Part shown: positions 34,927 through 43,973 of the stretch, piece after piece | How positions within the stretch are numbered: the stretch's first letter is position 1 | Layout of the letters: each line of letters starts with the position of its first letter | From: an uncultured Lachnospiraceae bacterium | GTDB taxonomy: Bacteria; Bacillota; Clostridia; Lachnospirales; Lachnospiraceae | Reading direction: 5' to 3' | Assembly (NCBI GenBank): GCA_946558465.1 | Contig: CAMNTM010000008.1 | Location: 80,668-144,667, forward strand | Length of the DNA: 64,000 nucleotides | Program-made: the position numbers and the translations under genes | The notes under the pieces: model-generated | Told to the model about the DNA's origin: nothing | The model's input: only the letters and a program-made list of their open reading frames with translations | Database searches by the model: none

Positions 34927-35856
34927 ATGGGATACATATTATCGGTAGACGGAGGTGGAACAAAAACAGAGTTTCTTTTATGCCGTTCAGAAGGAGAGGT
35001 TATTACGTCCTTTAAGGCAGGCGCCGGTAACTATAGGAATATAGGCAGAAAAAAAGCGTTTGACAATTTCCGTGAAGGACTTGACAGAGTCTTAAAGGAA
35101 GCGGACATAACAAAAGAGGAAATAGACTACAGCGTATGGGGAATTTCAGGCTGTGATACAAAAAAGGATTATGCTATTCTCTGTCACATGATACAGGAAT
35201 TAGGGATTCCGTATGGCAGATATGAGGTTTGTAATGACGCTGTTCTGGGATATTATGCGCAGGCGGACGGGTCGGGCATGGCGGTAGTGGCAGGAACAGG
35301 CTCTATCGTCTGGGGAATTGGCAGAAAGGGTGAATACTGCAGAAAAGGAGGCTGGGGGCATCTGCTTAGTGACGGCGGCTCCGGATATTGGATTGGCAGT
35401 ATGGCGCTGCAAAAAACAATTTTGTATTGCGAGGGCTGTTATCCCCATTCTCAATTGTTCGACTCTGTTCAGGCACAGTTTCAGGCCGGGTCTGTGGAAG
35501 AATTACTTGCATCGCTTGCCGGGCTCAGGGACATTCAAAGAATCGCGTCTGTCGCAAGGATTGTAACCGAACTTGGCCGGCAGGGGGATAAGGAATCCCG
35601 GAAAATTCTGGAAAAAGGAGCAGAATTGCTGACGGATATGCTTCAGGCAGTATATGAAACCTTAGATTTCAGGCGGGAAAGCCGGATAAATCTTGTAATG
35701 TCAGGCGGTGTACTAAAAAGCGAAGAATATATCCGGGTATTAAAGAAGGAAATCGCATGCAGAAATTTCCGGAAAAATATAAAGTACGTAGAACAAATAA
35801 ATGCACCTGTTCAGGGAGGAATTTGTCTTGCAGAAAAACGAATCACGAAAGCATAA
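34927..35856 (+). CDS. BadF/BadG-type ATPase, N-acetylglucosamine kinase-like
   Basis: 309 residues of the BadF/BadG/BcrA/BcrD ASKHA family in the short form typical of N-acetylglucosamine kinases (NagK). Motifs are SVDGGGTKTE at 6-15 and AGTGSIVWG with GGWGHLLSDGGSGYWIG in the second half. It probably phosphorylates GlcNAc or GlcN at C6 to feed the NagB-like enzyme 12 bases upstream. The ribosome site is weak (GTGAGGA). The following gene starts inside its 3' end at 35828, which suggests translational coupling. A 2-hydroxyacyl-CoA dehydratase activator is unlikely because the cysteines of that branch are absent. Confidence 0.85.
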   Translation: MGYILSVDGGGTKTEFLLCRSEGEVITSFKAGAGNYRNIGRKKAFDNFREGLDRVLKEADITKEEIDYSVWGISGCDTKKDYAILCHMIQELGIPYGRYEVCNDAVLGYYAQADGSGMAVVAGTGSIVWGIGRKGEYCRKGGWGHLLSDGGSGYWIGSMALQKTILYCEGCYPHSQLFDSVQAQFQAGSVEELLASLAGLRDIQRIASVARIVTELGRQGDKESRKILEKGAELLTDMLQAVYETLDFRRESRINLVMSGGVLKSEEYIRVLKKEIACRNFRKNIKYVEQINAPVQGGICLAEKRITKA

Positions 35857-37042
35857 GATAATAGTCCAGATATTTACCGGCGGCTATCTAGAGGAGAAAG
35901 ATGTTTATCCTCAGATAGAGAGTGTTTTGACTCCATTATTGCAGGAAAATAAAATCGACAAAATTATTATTGGATGATCGCTTGAAAAAAATGTGTATGT
36001 TCGAACATTGGATTTAGCTAAGGAATATCATGTAGAATGTTATTTGTGGCTTCCCGTTTTTTCCGAAACAGGAATTTTAAAGCCTGTATTCCCGGTAAAA
36101 AATCGAAATGGAAGAAGTGAGAAAAAATATCATCTGCAGGAAGGAGAAAATTTTGAGTTTTACTGTCCCTCTGATACAGAGAATTTAGAAAAATTTATAC
36201 AAATATATGAAGAGTATTATAAGGACCTGCCTTTTCAGGGAGTATTTCTTGACAAAATACGCTATGGTTCATTTGCAAATGGGATAGAAAGTATCTGCAC
36301 ATGTTTTTGTGACAAATGTAGAGACACATATATAAAAAATCAAATCAATGTAAAAGAGCTGGCAGAAGAAATAAGTAGACTGATTGACGGAGACATAGAG
36401 TATAAGAGAAGTCCGTTTACAGTAAAATCATATAAAAATGGAGGGTATGAATTTCAGCGCTCGATATGGAAGGATTTTTTTCATATAAAACAAATAATAG
36501 TGAAAGATGCAGTCACGCGTCTGGCAGATTATTTTCACAAAATGGGACTGAAAGTAGGACTTGATGTTTTTGCACCGTTTCTGGCATATTTTGTTGGACA
36601 GGAAATAAAAGGGTTAAGTAAATCGGCAGATTTTATAAAGCCTATGATGTATCGAATCACCCAGGCTCCAGGCGGACTTCCTTTTGAAACAGACTGTATG
36701 TTGAGAGAGACGGCAGGTGAGAATATAAAGTTATCCCGGAAAGCTTTCCGTGAGATTTTAGGATGCAGGAGCTGGACAGACACAGGCTTTGACGTGGAGT
36801 TTGTAAAAAAGGAATTGGAATATTTGTGTGGTTTTGGCGCGCCTGTATATTGCGGTATTGAAGTAAATCGAATCGATTCCGTGGCGGCGTCGGCGCCAGA
36901 ATATATCAGGGAAAATATAAAGATATTAGGAGAAACCGGGATTGAGGGATTTGTATTGTCCTGGAATCTTCTCTCGGCGCCGAAAGAAAATATTCAGACG
37001 GTGTTTGAAGAAGATTCCAGGTACAATAACATGATATTATGA
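35828..37042 (+). pseudogene. TIM-barrel glycosidase-like protein interrupted by an in-frame TGA
   Basis: The full frame would start at TTG 35828, seven bases after AGGGAGGA and overlapping the upstream kinase gene, and run 404 codons. TGA at 35975-35977 interrupts it at codon 50 in the context IIIG-stop-SLEKN. A Trp (TGG) there would give a normal barrel strand, so a one-base nonsense change is likely. The rest is open to 37042, with YCPSDTENLEKF, GVFLDKIRYGSF and a CTCFCDKCRDTY cysteine cluster also seen in TIM-barrel glycosidase-like proteins. A downstream restart at 35993 would lack the first strand. The family is not firmly identified; a role in the amino-sugar locus is inferred from position. 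Confidence 0.6.
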
Positions 37043-37044
37043 TG

Positions 37045-37518
37045 TTAGACTACATTGATTTCCCGAATCAGATTGACCATTTCTATGGCGCCGATTGCGC
37101 AGTCATATCCTTTGTTTCCGGCCTTTGTGCCTGCTCTTTCAATTGCCTGCTCGATATTTTCCGTGGTGAGAACTCCGAACATAACCGGAATCCCGCTGTC
37201 CAGCGACACGGAAGCAATTCCCTTTGATACTTCATTGCAGACATAGTCGTAGTGGGTAGTTGAGCCTCGTATTACGGCTCCCAGGCAGATGACAGCGTCG
37301 TATTTGCCGCTTTTGGCCATCTTAGAGGCAATGAGAGGTATTTCAAAAGCTCCCGGAACCCAGGCTACATGGATGTCTTCTTCAGGTATATCATGTCGAA
37401 GCAGGCCGTCCATTGCGCCGCTTAGAAGCTTTGAGGTAATGAATTCATTGAACCGGGCGGCTACAATGCCGATTCTAATTTTGTCTGCCGTTAATTTTCC
37501 TTCAAATGTTTTCATCAT
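37045..37518 (-). CDS. ribH: 6,7-dimethyl-8-ribityllumazine synthase
   Basis: 157 residues of lumazine synthase, which condenses 3,4-dihydroxybutanone-4-phosphate with the ribitylamino-pyrimidine in riboflavin synthesis and assembles as pentamers or capsids. Characteristic segments are [41 protein letters not shown] (catalytic His and Arg region) and FGVLTTEN. It is last in the ribD-ribE-ribBA-ribH operon, 60 bases after ribBA. Its stop is only 2 bases from the convergent end of the TIM-barrel gene, with no terminator between them. Confidence 0.95.
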   Translation of the reverse strand: MMKTFEGKLTADKIRIGIVAARFNEFITSKLLSGAMDGLLRHDIPEEDIHVAWVPGAFEIPLIASKMAKSGKYDAVICLGAVIRGSTTHYDYVCNEVSKGIASVSLDSGIPVMFGVLTTENIEQAIERAGTKAGNKGYDCAIGAIEMVNLIREINVV

Positions 37519-37578
37519 ATTTTTGTTTCCTTTCTTTTATAAATGTATAGTTCAGAATCTCTGCATCAGGTTTATATT

Positions 37579-38775
37579 TTAATATTGCAGAATATGCCCC
37601 ATGCGTTTCTGTTTTGTTTTCAAATAGAACAAGTCATGCAGGGTAGCCTCCATTTGAATCGGTACACGCTCTGTAATTTTCAGGTTGAATTCTGACAGCT
37701 GGTATACCTTGTCCGGATTATTGGTTAAAAGGCGCATACTTTTCACCCCTAATTCGCGCAAAATCTGTGCGCCAATGTAGTATTCGCGCTGGTCGCCCTC
37801 AAAGCCGAGCGCCAGATTTGCTTCCAGCGTATCCATGCCCTGTTCCTGCAGTTCGTAAGCCTTAAGCTTATTAATCAGGCCGATTCCTCTTCCTTCCTGG
37901 CGCATATAGAGCAGAATTCCCCGTCCCTCTTCTTCAATCTGAGTCATGGCGGCGGCAAACTGCTGGCCGCAGTCGCACCTGAGAGAGCCGAAGGTATCGC
38001 CTGTCAGGCATTCGGAATGGACGCGGCACAGGACATTTTCCCCGTTGCCGATTTCACCTTTCACCAGTGCGACATGATGCTCGCCGTTTAGTCTGTTGAC
38101 GAAGCCATATGCCGTGAATTCTCCGTATTTTGTAGGCATATCTGTAACAGTCACCTGGTCCACCAGCTTTTCATGATGCTTGCGGTAATTCTGCAGATCC
38201 CGGATAGTGATGAATTTTATGTTCCAGCGTCTGGCAAGCTCCATAAGCTCCGGGGTGCGCATCATGGTTCCGTCCTCCCGCATGATTTCACAGCACAGAC
38301 CGCACTCTTTAAGTCCGGCCAGGCGGCACAGATCTACGGTCGCCTCCGTGTGGCCGTTCCTTTCTAACACTCCGTGTGGCTTCGGAAGAAGCGGAAACAT
38401 GTGTCCCGGACGGCGGAAATCCTCCGGCCTGGCATCCTCTGACACGCAGGCAAGCGCTGTGACGGAGCGTTCGGCGGCAGAGATGCCGGTGGTGGTTGCT
38501 ATATGGTCCACGGAGACGGTAAATGCAGTCTCATGATTGTCGGTATTTTGTTGTACCATCTGAGGAAATTTAAGCCTTTTGATATATTCCTCTGACATAG
38601 GCATACAGATTAAGCCTTTTCCATAAGTTGCCATAAAATTAATATTTTTTGTAGTGGCAAATTCTGCCGCACAGATAAAATCGCCTTCATTTTCACGCTC
38701 CGGGTCGTCTGTAACCAGAATGATTTTTCCGTTTTTTAAGTCCTCAAGAGCTTCTTCTATTGTGTTAAACTGCAT
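37579..38775 (-). CDS. ribBA: Bifunctional DHBP synthase / GTP cyclohydrolase II
   Basis: 398 residues. The N-terminal half (1 to about 200) is 3,4-dihydroxy-2-butanone-4-phosphate synthase, with [16 protein letters not shown] and the RPGHMFPL loop. The C-terminal half is GTP cyclohydrolase II, with zinc cysteines in [20 protein letters not shown] and RQEGRGIGL. Together they make both precursors of lumazine from ribulose-5-phosphate and GTP. AAGGAGGAA precedes the ATG. It lies 14 bases after ribE in the operon and is controlled by the upstream FMN riboswitch. Confidence 0.96.
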   Translation of the reverse strand: MQFNTIEEALEDLKNGKIILVTDDPERENEGDFICAAEFATTKNINFMATYGKGLICMPMSEEYIKRLKFPQMVQQNTDNHETAFTVSVDHIATTTGISAAERSVTALACVSEDARPEDFRRPGHMFPLLPKPHGVLERNGHTEATVDLCRLAGLKECGLCCEIMREDGTMMRTPELMELARRWNIKFITIRDLQNYRKHHEKLVDQVTVTDMPTKYGEFTAYGFVNRLNGEHHVALVKGEIGNGENVLCRVHSECLTGDTFGSLRCDCGQQFAAAMTQIEEEGRGILLYMRQEGRGIGLINKLKAYELQEQGMDTLEANLALGFEGDQREYYIGAQILRELGVKSMRLLTNNPDKVYQLSEFNLKITERVPIQMEATLHDLFYLKTKQKRMGHILQY

Positions 38776-38789
38776 ATGATCATTCCTCC

Positions 38790-39449
38790 TTAAAATTCAT
38801 AGCGGGATAAAAATTCTTTTGTTATCTGACTTTTCGTCTGGTTCTCCTTTTGCCGGAGCGAGACGGGAAGCAGAAGTTTTTCTACATATTTTCCTACGAT
38901 GTCTGTCTCCAGATTGATAAGGTCCCCTTTCGTCCGCTCCTTTAATATCGTATGGCTTACTGTATGGGGGATGGCTGAGACAGAGAAATGCGTCTGAGAA
39001 ACGGCTGCCACGGTCAGACTGATGCCGTCTACAGTAACGGAACCCTTCTCTACAATATAGCGCATAACCTCCGGTTTTGCCTCTATGGTATACCAGACTG
39101 CTGTGTCATCGCGTCGGATACGGATAATTTTTCCTACATCGTCCACATGTCCGGCTACAATATGTCCTCCAAAACGCCCGTCTGCCGGCATGGCCCGTTC
39201 CAGATTGACGTATGCCCCGCGGGACAGTGATGTAAGAGAGGAGCGGTTCAGCGTTTCATGCATGACATCCGCTGTAAAGCTGCCGGAGGTAAGGGCAGTG
39301 ACGGTCAGACAAATGCCGTTTACCGCGATGCTGTCGCCGGTCTTTGTACCCTTAAGTACTTTGTCTGCGCGGATTGTGAGCACTGCAGAATGCTGTCCGC
39401 GCCGGATACTCTCAATGATTCCGAGCTCTTCAACAATTCCTGTGAACAT
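38790..39449 (-). CDS. ribE: Riboflavin synthase alpha subunit
   Basis: 219 residues with two internal lumazine-binding repeats, beginning [10 protein letters not shown] and again near residue 97 at [11 protein letters not shown]. Both show the G-I-S/C-L-T-V motif (NGICLTV and DGISLTV). It dismutates two 6,7-dimethyl-8-ribityllumazine molecules into riboflavin. Its start codon lies 20 bases inside the 3' end of ribD, which implies coupled translation. The C-terminal tail after residue 200 is Lys/Gln-rich and not part of the core fold. Confidence 0.95.
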   Translation of the reverse strand: MFTGIVEELGIIESIRRGQHSAVLTIRADKVLKGTKTGDSIAVNGICLTVTALTSGSFTADVMHETLNRSSLTSLSRGAYVNLERAMPADGRFGGHIVAGHVDDVGKIIRIRRDDTAVWYTIEAKPEVMRYIVEKGSVTVDGISLTVAAVSQTHFSVSAIPHTVSHTILKERTKGDLINLETDIVGKYVEKLLLPVSLRQKENQTKSQITKEFLSRYEF

Positions 39450-40566
39450 GATTTTCCACCTCGCTTTCTATCAGAAAATCTTCTCCCAGACGGATAATAG
39501 TACTGTTTTTCAGGCAAAATGCATCTGACGGGGAGAAGACACCGATTCCTTCTACGGGGGTTTTGGCATTTTGTCCGCCGAAGAGCTTTGGAGCGATGTA
39601 GGCCTGCACCTTCTGGACAATTCCGGCTTCCAGAGCGGCCCAGTTTAAGACGCCGCCTCCTTCCAGCAGGATGCTGTCAATCTGTTCTGCGCCGAGTTTC
39701 TCCATAAGCTGTGGAAGATTAATATGCCCGTTTTCTTCATCTACAGACAGAATACGGCAGCCGGACCTTTCATAGATACGGCAGCGCTCCGGGTCAGTAT
39801 GGCAGGATGCGATAATGGTCGGTATCTGCCTGGCAGTCGTGACGATCTGTGAGGCGGGCGGGGTTCGAAGGTGCGTGTCGCATATAATGCGGACAGGCTG
39901 TTTTCCTTTCGGCATGCGGCAGGTTAAAAGAGGATCGTCAGTCAGTACCGTACCGATTCCCGCCATGATTGCCGTATATCGGTGCCGCTGTGTCTGTACA
40001 TGATTTCTTGCTTCCTTTCCGGTAATCCATTTGGAAGCTCCTGTGCGGGAAGCAATCTTTCCATCCATCGTCATGGCGTATTTCATAACGACAAAGGGAC
40101 GCCTCGTTTGAATGTAATGGAAGAAGACCTCATTCAGCTTTTCACAGTCTTTCTGCAAGACATTTTCCGTCACCTCGACGCCGTTATTTCTCAGGATTTG
40201 GATCCCTTTTCCGGCTACAAGCGGATTTGGGTCGCCAGAGCCTGTTACAACGCGCCTGATGCCGGCCTTAAGGACAGCGTCCACACAGGGCGGCTGTTTT
40301 CCGTGATGACAGCAGGGCTCTAATGTGACATACATTACCGCGCCCTTCGGTGATTCGCTGCAGGAAGCCAGGGCAGATCGTTCAGCGTGAGGCTGTCCGT
40401 ATTTTTCGTGCCATCCCTGTCCGATGATGCGTCCATCTTTTACGATAACAGCGCCCACCATAGGATTCGGCGCTGTAAAGCCGCGGCCCCTTTCAGCGAG
40501 CTTGAGGGCAGTTTTCATATATTTGATGTCATATTTCGTGATTTTATTTATAGCAGTGTTGTTCAT
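39430..40566 (-). CDS. ribD: Bifunctional riboflavin deaminase/reductase
   Basis: 378 residues. The N-terminal deaminase domain has the zinc motif HAERSALA and LEPCCHHGKQPPC. The C-terminal reductase domain begins near residue 160 (RPFVVMKYAMTMDGKIAS) and includes SILLEGGGVLNWAAL. It carries out the second and third steps from GTP to riboflavin. I start at ATG 40566, where the conserved YMKTALKLAERGRG follows within 17 codons; longer in-frame extensions run through the riboswitch terminator. It is the first gene of the operon. Confidence 0.95.
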   Translation of the reverse strand: MNNTAINKITKYDIKYMKTALKLAERGRGFTAPNPMVGAVIVKDGRIIGQGWHEKYGQPHAERSALASCSESPKGAVMYVTLEPCCHHGKQPPCVDAVLKAGIRRVVTGSGDPNPLVAGKGIQILRNNGVEVTENVLQKDCEKLNEVFFHYIQTRRPFVVMKYAMTMDGKIASRTGASKWITGKEARNHVQTQRHRYTAIMAGIGTVLTDDPLLTCRMPKGKQPVRIICDTHLRTPPASQIVTTARQIPTIIASCHTDPERCRIYERSGCRILSVDEENGHINLPQLMEKLGAEQIDSILLEGGGVLNWAALEAGIVQKVQAYIAPKLFGGQNAKTPVEGIGVFSPSDAFCLKNSTIIRLGEDFLIESEVENHVHRNC

Positions 40567-40616
40567 AATGGCGCCTTTCTCAATGTTTATCTGCTGCATT
40601 TTTACTAATAGAAAAT

Positions 40617-40640
40617 GCCCCGAACGGATAAGTCCGGGGC
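40617..40640 (-). terminator. Second hairpin in the rib leader
   Basis: GCCCCG (40617-40622) pairs with CGGGGC (40635-40640), with two more pairs beyond a mismatch. On the minus strand it is followed by ATTTTCT. It lies between the riboswitch terminator and ribD and could be a weak second terminator or an mRNA structure. Confidence 0.35.
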
Positions 40641-40716
40641 AGAACAGGAGAAAGCATAGACCGGTGAATCCTCTGCCGAGTCGGTAGAAAAATGCGGGCT
40701 GTGCCGAAAATTTTGT

Positions 40717-40753
40717 AAAAAAAAACTCTGGAATGTGTAAAAACAATCCAGAG
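40717..40753 (-). terminator. Riboswitch-controlled terminator of the rib operon
   Basis: On the minus strand CTCTGGA (40753-40747) pairs with TCCAGAG (40732-40726), followed by nine T residues (40725-40717). It lies 27 bases downstream of the FMN aptamer, the standard position for an expression platform that stops transcription when FMN is bound. Confidence 0.85.
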
Positions 40754-40779
40754 CAGTCAACCTGTATGCATTTTGCAAT

Positions 40780-40882
40780 CTTCTTTCATCCAGACTGTAC
40801 TGTCGGCTTCGGAATCACACCGAATCATGCCTTGCGGCTCGTGGGCTTTACCACCGGTAGGGAATTACACCCTGCCCTGAAG
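40780..40882 (-). ncRNA. FMN riboswitch (RFN element)
   Basis: The minus strand carries the conserved RFN landmarks in order: CTTCAGGGCAGGGTG, ATTCCCTACCGG, GGTAAAGCCCACGAGC, GATTCGGTG, ATTCCGAAGCCGACAG and AGTCTGGATGAAAGAAG. The 5' and 3' CTTC/GAAG ends close helix P1. It binds flavin mononucleotide and turns off ribDEBAH transcription through the terminator just downstream. Confidence 0.96.
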
Positions 40883-40904
40883 ATAATGTTCAATTTACAA
40901 AAAG

Positions 40905-40933
40905 AGTATACAGGATGAATAGAAATGTGTCAA
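40905..40933 (-). promoter_or_regulatory. Promoter of the rib operon
   Basis: On the minus strand TTGACA (40933-40928) and TATACT (40910-40905) are 17 bases apart. The expected start is about 15-20 bases before the first riboswitch helix. Confidence 0.8.
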
Positions 40934-40966
40934 GAATTTTGTGAAAGCAGTATTTGGCAATATTAA

Positions 40967-40996
40967 TGGACAGTAGTCGATTTTTTGTTTTATAAT
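40967..40996 (+). promoter_or_regulatory. Promoter of the TetR family regulator
   Basis: TGGACA (40967-40972) and TATAAT (40991-40996) are 18 bases apart, followed by a leader of about 45 bases. It is divergent from the rib promoter, with about 35 bases between their -35 elements. Confidence 0.6.
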
Positions 40997-41047
40997 AACA
41001 TTAAGAAATATAATAGACGGCAGAAAAATTGGAAAGGACAAAGGAGT

Positions 41048-41581
41048 ATGGATCTTCGGACTTTTAAGACGGAACAGGCAATTAAAAATGCGTTTACACT
41101 GCTGCGTTCAAAAAAGGAATTGGAAAAGATAACGGTAAAGGAGCTGTGCCAGTCTGCCTGCATCAACAAATCCACTTTTTATGCGCATTACAGAGATATC
41201 TATGAATTGTCGGATACATTGGAGGAAGAGGTGGTATCCTCCATTATAAAAAATATTCGGCATCCGGAGTATTTTACAGAAAATCCGGCAGAGTTTACAC
41301 GGGAGCTTTTTCTGGCGTATTTTGCACAGAATTCCCTGATTATGATATTGTTTTCGGGAAAACAGAGAAATCATCTGGCGGAGCGTATTGAAAAGAGCCT
41401 GAAGGAACTGATTTTTGAAAAATATCCGGAATATCGGAATGATGTGGAGAAAAATGTAGTTTTGTCCTACTGTATTCAGGGCGGATATCATGCTTATGCA
41501 GGGAATCCGCAATGTGATATGAACCAGCTGGTGGAGATTATCGGTAAGGTGACCAGACGGGCGGTTATGGAGCAGGAATAA
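41048..41581 (+). CDS. TetR family transcriptional regulator
   Basis: 177 residues. The N-terminal TetR helix-turn-helix is clear: KTEQAIKNAFTLLRSKKELEKITVKELC, then ACINKSTFYAHYRDIYEL at about 40-57. The C-terminal ligand domain is short and of unknown specificity. I start at ATG 41048 with AAAGGAG upstream rather than at an upstream ATG lacking a ribosome site. It has its own promoter and ends 123 bases before the radical SAM gene, which has a separate LexA-type promoter. Whether it regulates the rib operon, itself or the repair genes is not evident. Confidence 0.85.
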   Translation: MDLRTFKTEQAIKNAFTLLRSKKELEKITVKELCQSACINKSTFYAHYRDIYELSDTLEEEVVSSIIKNIRHPEYFTENPAEFTRELFLAYFAQNSLIMILFSGKQRNHLAERIEKSLKELIFEKYPEYRNDVEKNVVLSYCIQGGYHAYAGNPQCDMNQLVEIIGKVTRRAVMEQE

Positions 41582-41633
41582 TGCAGGGCATATTTTACAG
41601 GAATTAAAAAGCTGCAGATTTTATGGAATCTAC

Positions 41634-41662
41634 TTGACAGAACAAATGTTTGCAGATATAAT
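41634..41662 (+). promoter_or_regulatory. Consensus promoter of the radical SAM DNA-metabolism operon
   Basis: TTGACA (41634-41639), 17-base spacer, TATAAT (41657-41662): a perfect sigma-A promoter. One LexA-type box fills the spacer and a second lies just past the start site, so strong expression is expected only when the repressor is removed. Confidence 0.88.
41640..41651. promoter_or_regulatory. LexA (SOS) box, first copy
   Basis: GAACAAATGTTT fits the Firmicute LexA pattern GAAC-N4-GTTY. It sits entirely in the spacer between -35 and -10. Confidence 0.7.
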
Positions 41663-41671
41663 AAAACTATC

Positions 41672-41683
41672 GAACAAATGTTT
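41672..41683. promoter_or_regulatory. LexA (SOS) box, second copy
   Basis: An identical GAACAAATGTTT, preceded by C as in the CGAAC consensus, lies 32 bases downstream of the first (about three helical turns). It covers the expected transcription start region. Confidence 0.7.
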
Positions 41684-41704
41684 TTGGACTGTGAGGGGAT
41701 ACAG

Positions 41705-43039
41705 ATGGATATGCGGATAACAGAAGCTATGACTGTGTATGATAAATTAAATATTCTGACAGATGCTGCCAAGTATGATGTCGCCTGTACTTCGAGCGGA
41801 ACCTCTAGAAAAAGTGACGGTACGGGGATGGGCAGCTGTGAAAAGTCCGGGATATGTCACAGCTTTTCAGCAGACGGAAGGTGTATTTCTCTGCTTAAGA
41901 TACTTTTTACGAATGAATGTATCTATGACTGTAAATATTGTATTAATCGAAGAAGCAACGATGTGGCAAGAGCCTCCTTTACTCCGGATGAGATATGTAC
42001 GCTTACGATGGAATTTTACCGGAGGAATTACATTGAGGGCTTGTTTTTAAGCTCCGGTATTCTGAAAAGCCCGGATTACACGATGGAGCTTATCTATGCA
42101 GCGCTCTATAAGCTGCGCATAGAGCATCATTTTCAAGGATATATCCATGTAAAGACGATTCCGGGAGCAAGTCCGGAGCTGGTGCACAAGACCGGATTTC
42201 TGGCGGATAGGATGAGTGTAAATCTGGAGCTTCCGACAGCAGAGAGTTTGAAGCTTCTGGCGCCCCACAAAACAAGAAAAAGTATTCTGGCTCCGATGCG
42301 TCTTGTACAGAACCGAAGAACTGAAAACCAGCAGGAGCTGGTATTGTACCGCAATGCGCCGAGGTTTGTCCCGGCGGGACAGAGCACGCAGATGATTATC
42401 GGGGCTACGCCGGAGACAGATTACCAGATTATACAGGTGGCGGAGTCTCTCTATCAGAAGTTCGAACTAAAAAGAGTGTTTTATTCGGCATTTGTTCATG
42501 TCAATGAAGACAAGGCACTGCCGGCAAGAACAGATGAGGGGCCGCCGCTTTTAAGGGAACACAGACTCTATCAGGCAGACTGGCTGCTCCGGTACTATCA
42601 TTTTCAGGCGGACGAGCTTTTGTCGGAGGAGAATCCTAATTTTAATGTTCTGCTGGACCCTAAATGTAACTGGGCGCTTAAGCATCTGGAGGAGTTTCCG
42701 GTGGAGATTAACCGGGCGGATTATAAGATGCTTCTTAGGGTTCCGGGGCTTGGCTATAAGTCGGCTGTCCGGATTGTAAAAGCGAGAAGGCTGGGCGTTT
42801 TGAATTTTGAGGATTTGAAAAAGATGGGAGTTGTATTGAAAAGGGCGATGTATTTTATCACCTGCAGCGGGAGGATGCTCTATCCGACAAAGATTGAGGA
42901 GGATTATATTACGAGAAATCTTTTGAATGTAAGAGAGAGGTTTCCGGAAGAGGTGCGGAATATGGGTTATAGGCAGCTGTCTCTTTTTGATGACGTAAGC
43001 TTTGGAGAAAATTTGAAAAAGGCTGTATCAGCACACTAG
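41705..43039 (+). CDS. Radical SAM protein, putative DNA modification/repair (TIGR03916-like)
   Basis: 444 residues. The radical SAM cluster motif is C72-IYD-C76-KY-C79. Upstream is a cysteine-containing segment KYDVACTSSGTSRKSDG with later GSCEKSGICHSF, typical of this family. Near residues 340-365 a helix-hairpin-helix, MLLRVPGLGYKSAVRIVKAR, implies DNA contact. I recognise the family as the radical SAM protein genomically linked to DUF4130 and uracil-DNA glycosylase, with no established reaction. The ATG at 41705 follows GAGGGG. Two LexA boxes in its promoter support a DNA damage role. Its partner gene follows after 48 bases. Confidence 0.85.
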   Translation: MDMRITEAMTVYDKLNILTDAAKYDVACTSSGTSRKSDGTGMGSCEKSGICHSFSADGRCISLLKILFTNECIYDCKYCINRRSNDVARASFTPDEICTLTMEFYRRNYIEGLFLSSGILKSPDYTMELIYAALYKLRIEHHFQGYIHVKTIPGASPELVHKTGFLADRMSVNLELPTAESLKLLAPHKTRKSILAPMRLVQNRRTENQQELVLYRNAPRFVPAGQSTQMIIGATPETDYQIIQVAESLYQKFELKRVFYSAFVHVNEDKALPARTDEGPPLLREHRLYQADWLLRYYHFQADELLSEENPNFNVLLDPKCNWALKHLEEFPVEINRADYKMLLRVPGLGYKSAVRIVKARRLGVLNFEDLKKMGVVLKRAMYFITCSGRMLYPTKIEEDYITRNLLNVRERFPEEVRNMGYRQLSLFDDVSFGENLKKAVSAH

Positions 43040-43087
43040 CGTGGTGTACCAGATATTGGCTTCAAGATTGGAAACGGGAGGGAGCAT

Positions 43088-43876
43088 GTGAAGACGATTT
43101 ATGTGTGCAGTGATACTATAACAGGTATTTTTTCGGCTGTGTATGATGCGTGGAGGCAGGAGAAAAGTGAAGAGGAATGCAAAATTGCGGTCAAAGGCAT
43201 GTTGGAGCAGGAATTATTCTGTGAGTATGAGGAGGTGGAGGAGACACAGAAGAAGGCGCAGGCGGTGGAGGTCCTTATTAAAAAGCATTTAGGGCGGAAA
43301 GCATACTGGGATATCTATCATGCTGCGCTTTCAGAAGCGCCGGAAAAGGGAACGGTGATTCTCGGAACAATGCTTGCAGCGAAGCAGCTTTCGGACAGCA
43401 CAAGGATTATGGAGCATTTGAGTCATAAAAAGGTGGAGAGGGTATTTGAGCTGAGCAGAAGCGTGGGAGGCGAGGCGCACAGCTACAAAGGCTTTTTAAG
43501 ATTTCGGGAGCTTGTAAATGGAGTGCTGTATTCGGAGATCGCACCTAAAAATCAGATACTTACCTGCCTGGCGCCTCATTTTGCAGACAGACTCCCGCTT
43601 GAAAATTGGATGATTTATGACAGAACCCACGGTGCGTTTGTGGTACATGAGGCAGAAAAGAAATGGGTGCTGGTCTTAGACGAGGGCTTTGACCGGTCAA
43701 TGTCGCAGAATGTGTCTTTTAAGGAGCCGGAATATGCAAGGCTGTGGAAGAGCTTCTGCAGAACGATTGCCATAGAATCCAGAAAGAATTCTGCTTGTCA
43801 GCTTCAGCATCTGCCGCTCAGATATCGGAAAGATATGCTGGAGTTTGGGACGAAGGAGGATACAGGGCATTGGTAA
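43088..43876 (+). CDS. DUF4130-type DNA metabolism protein, radical SAM partner (TIGR03915-like)
   Basis: 262 residues. It opens IYVCSDTITGIFSAVYDAW, continues with KKVERVFELSRSVGGEAHSYKGFLRF and CLAPHFADRLPLENWMIYDRTH, and ends with the short RYRKDMLEFG tail. This set of segments is characteristic of the family that accompanies the radical SAM protein above; the middle part is the DUF4130 domain. Some members are fused to uracil-DNA glycosylase, but this one is not. The start is GTG 43088 with GGGAGGGAG upstream; the ATG at 43086 is out of frame. Biochemical role unknown; a partner in radical-based base repair or modification is inferred from constant gene pairing. Confidence 0.82.
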   Translation: MKTIYVCSDTITGIFSAVYDAWRQEKSEEECKIAVKGMLEQELFCEYEEVEETQKKAQAVEVLIKKHLGRKAYWDIYHAALSEAPEKGTVILGTMLAAKQLSDSTRIMEHLSHKKVERVFELSRSVGGEAHSYKGFLRFRELVNGVLYSEIAPKNQILTCLAPHFADRLPLENWMIYDRTHGAFVVHEAEKKWVLVLDEGFDRSMSQNVSFKEPEYARLWKSFCRTIAIESRKNSACQLQHLPLRYRKDMLEFGTKEDTGHW

Positions 43877-43973
43877 AGAGTCATCCTGTTCACAATTTTT
43901 ATATATTTTATGTTATACTTGTATTGTGATTTGCCGGATTGAAGGACTGAAATTAACAGGAGATCATGATGAA

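Noticed and set aside
35975..35977. TGA in the TIM-barrel gene read as selenocysteine
   Set aside because: No SECIS-like hairpin was evident just after the codon, the surrounding family context favours Trp (TGG), and the neighbouring genes already carry lesions.
41705..43039. Radical SAM protein as the missing activase of the glycyl radical enzyme
   Set aside because: It is 34 kb away, has a helix-hairpin-helix domain and LexA boxes, belongs to a recognised DNA-linked family and lacks the extra ferredoxin cluster motifs of typical glycyl radical activases.
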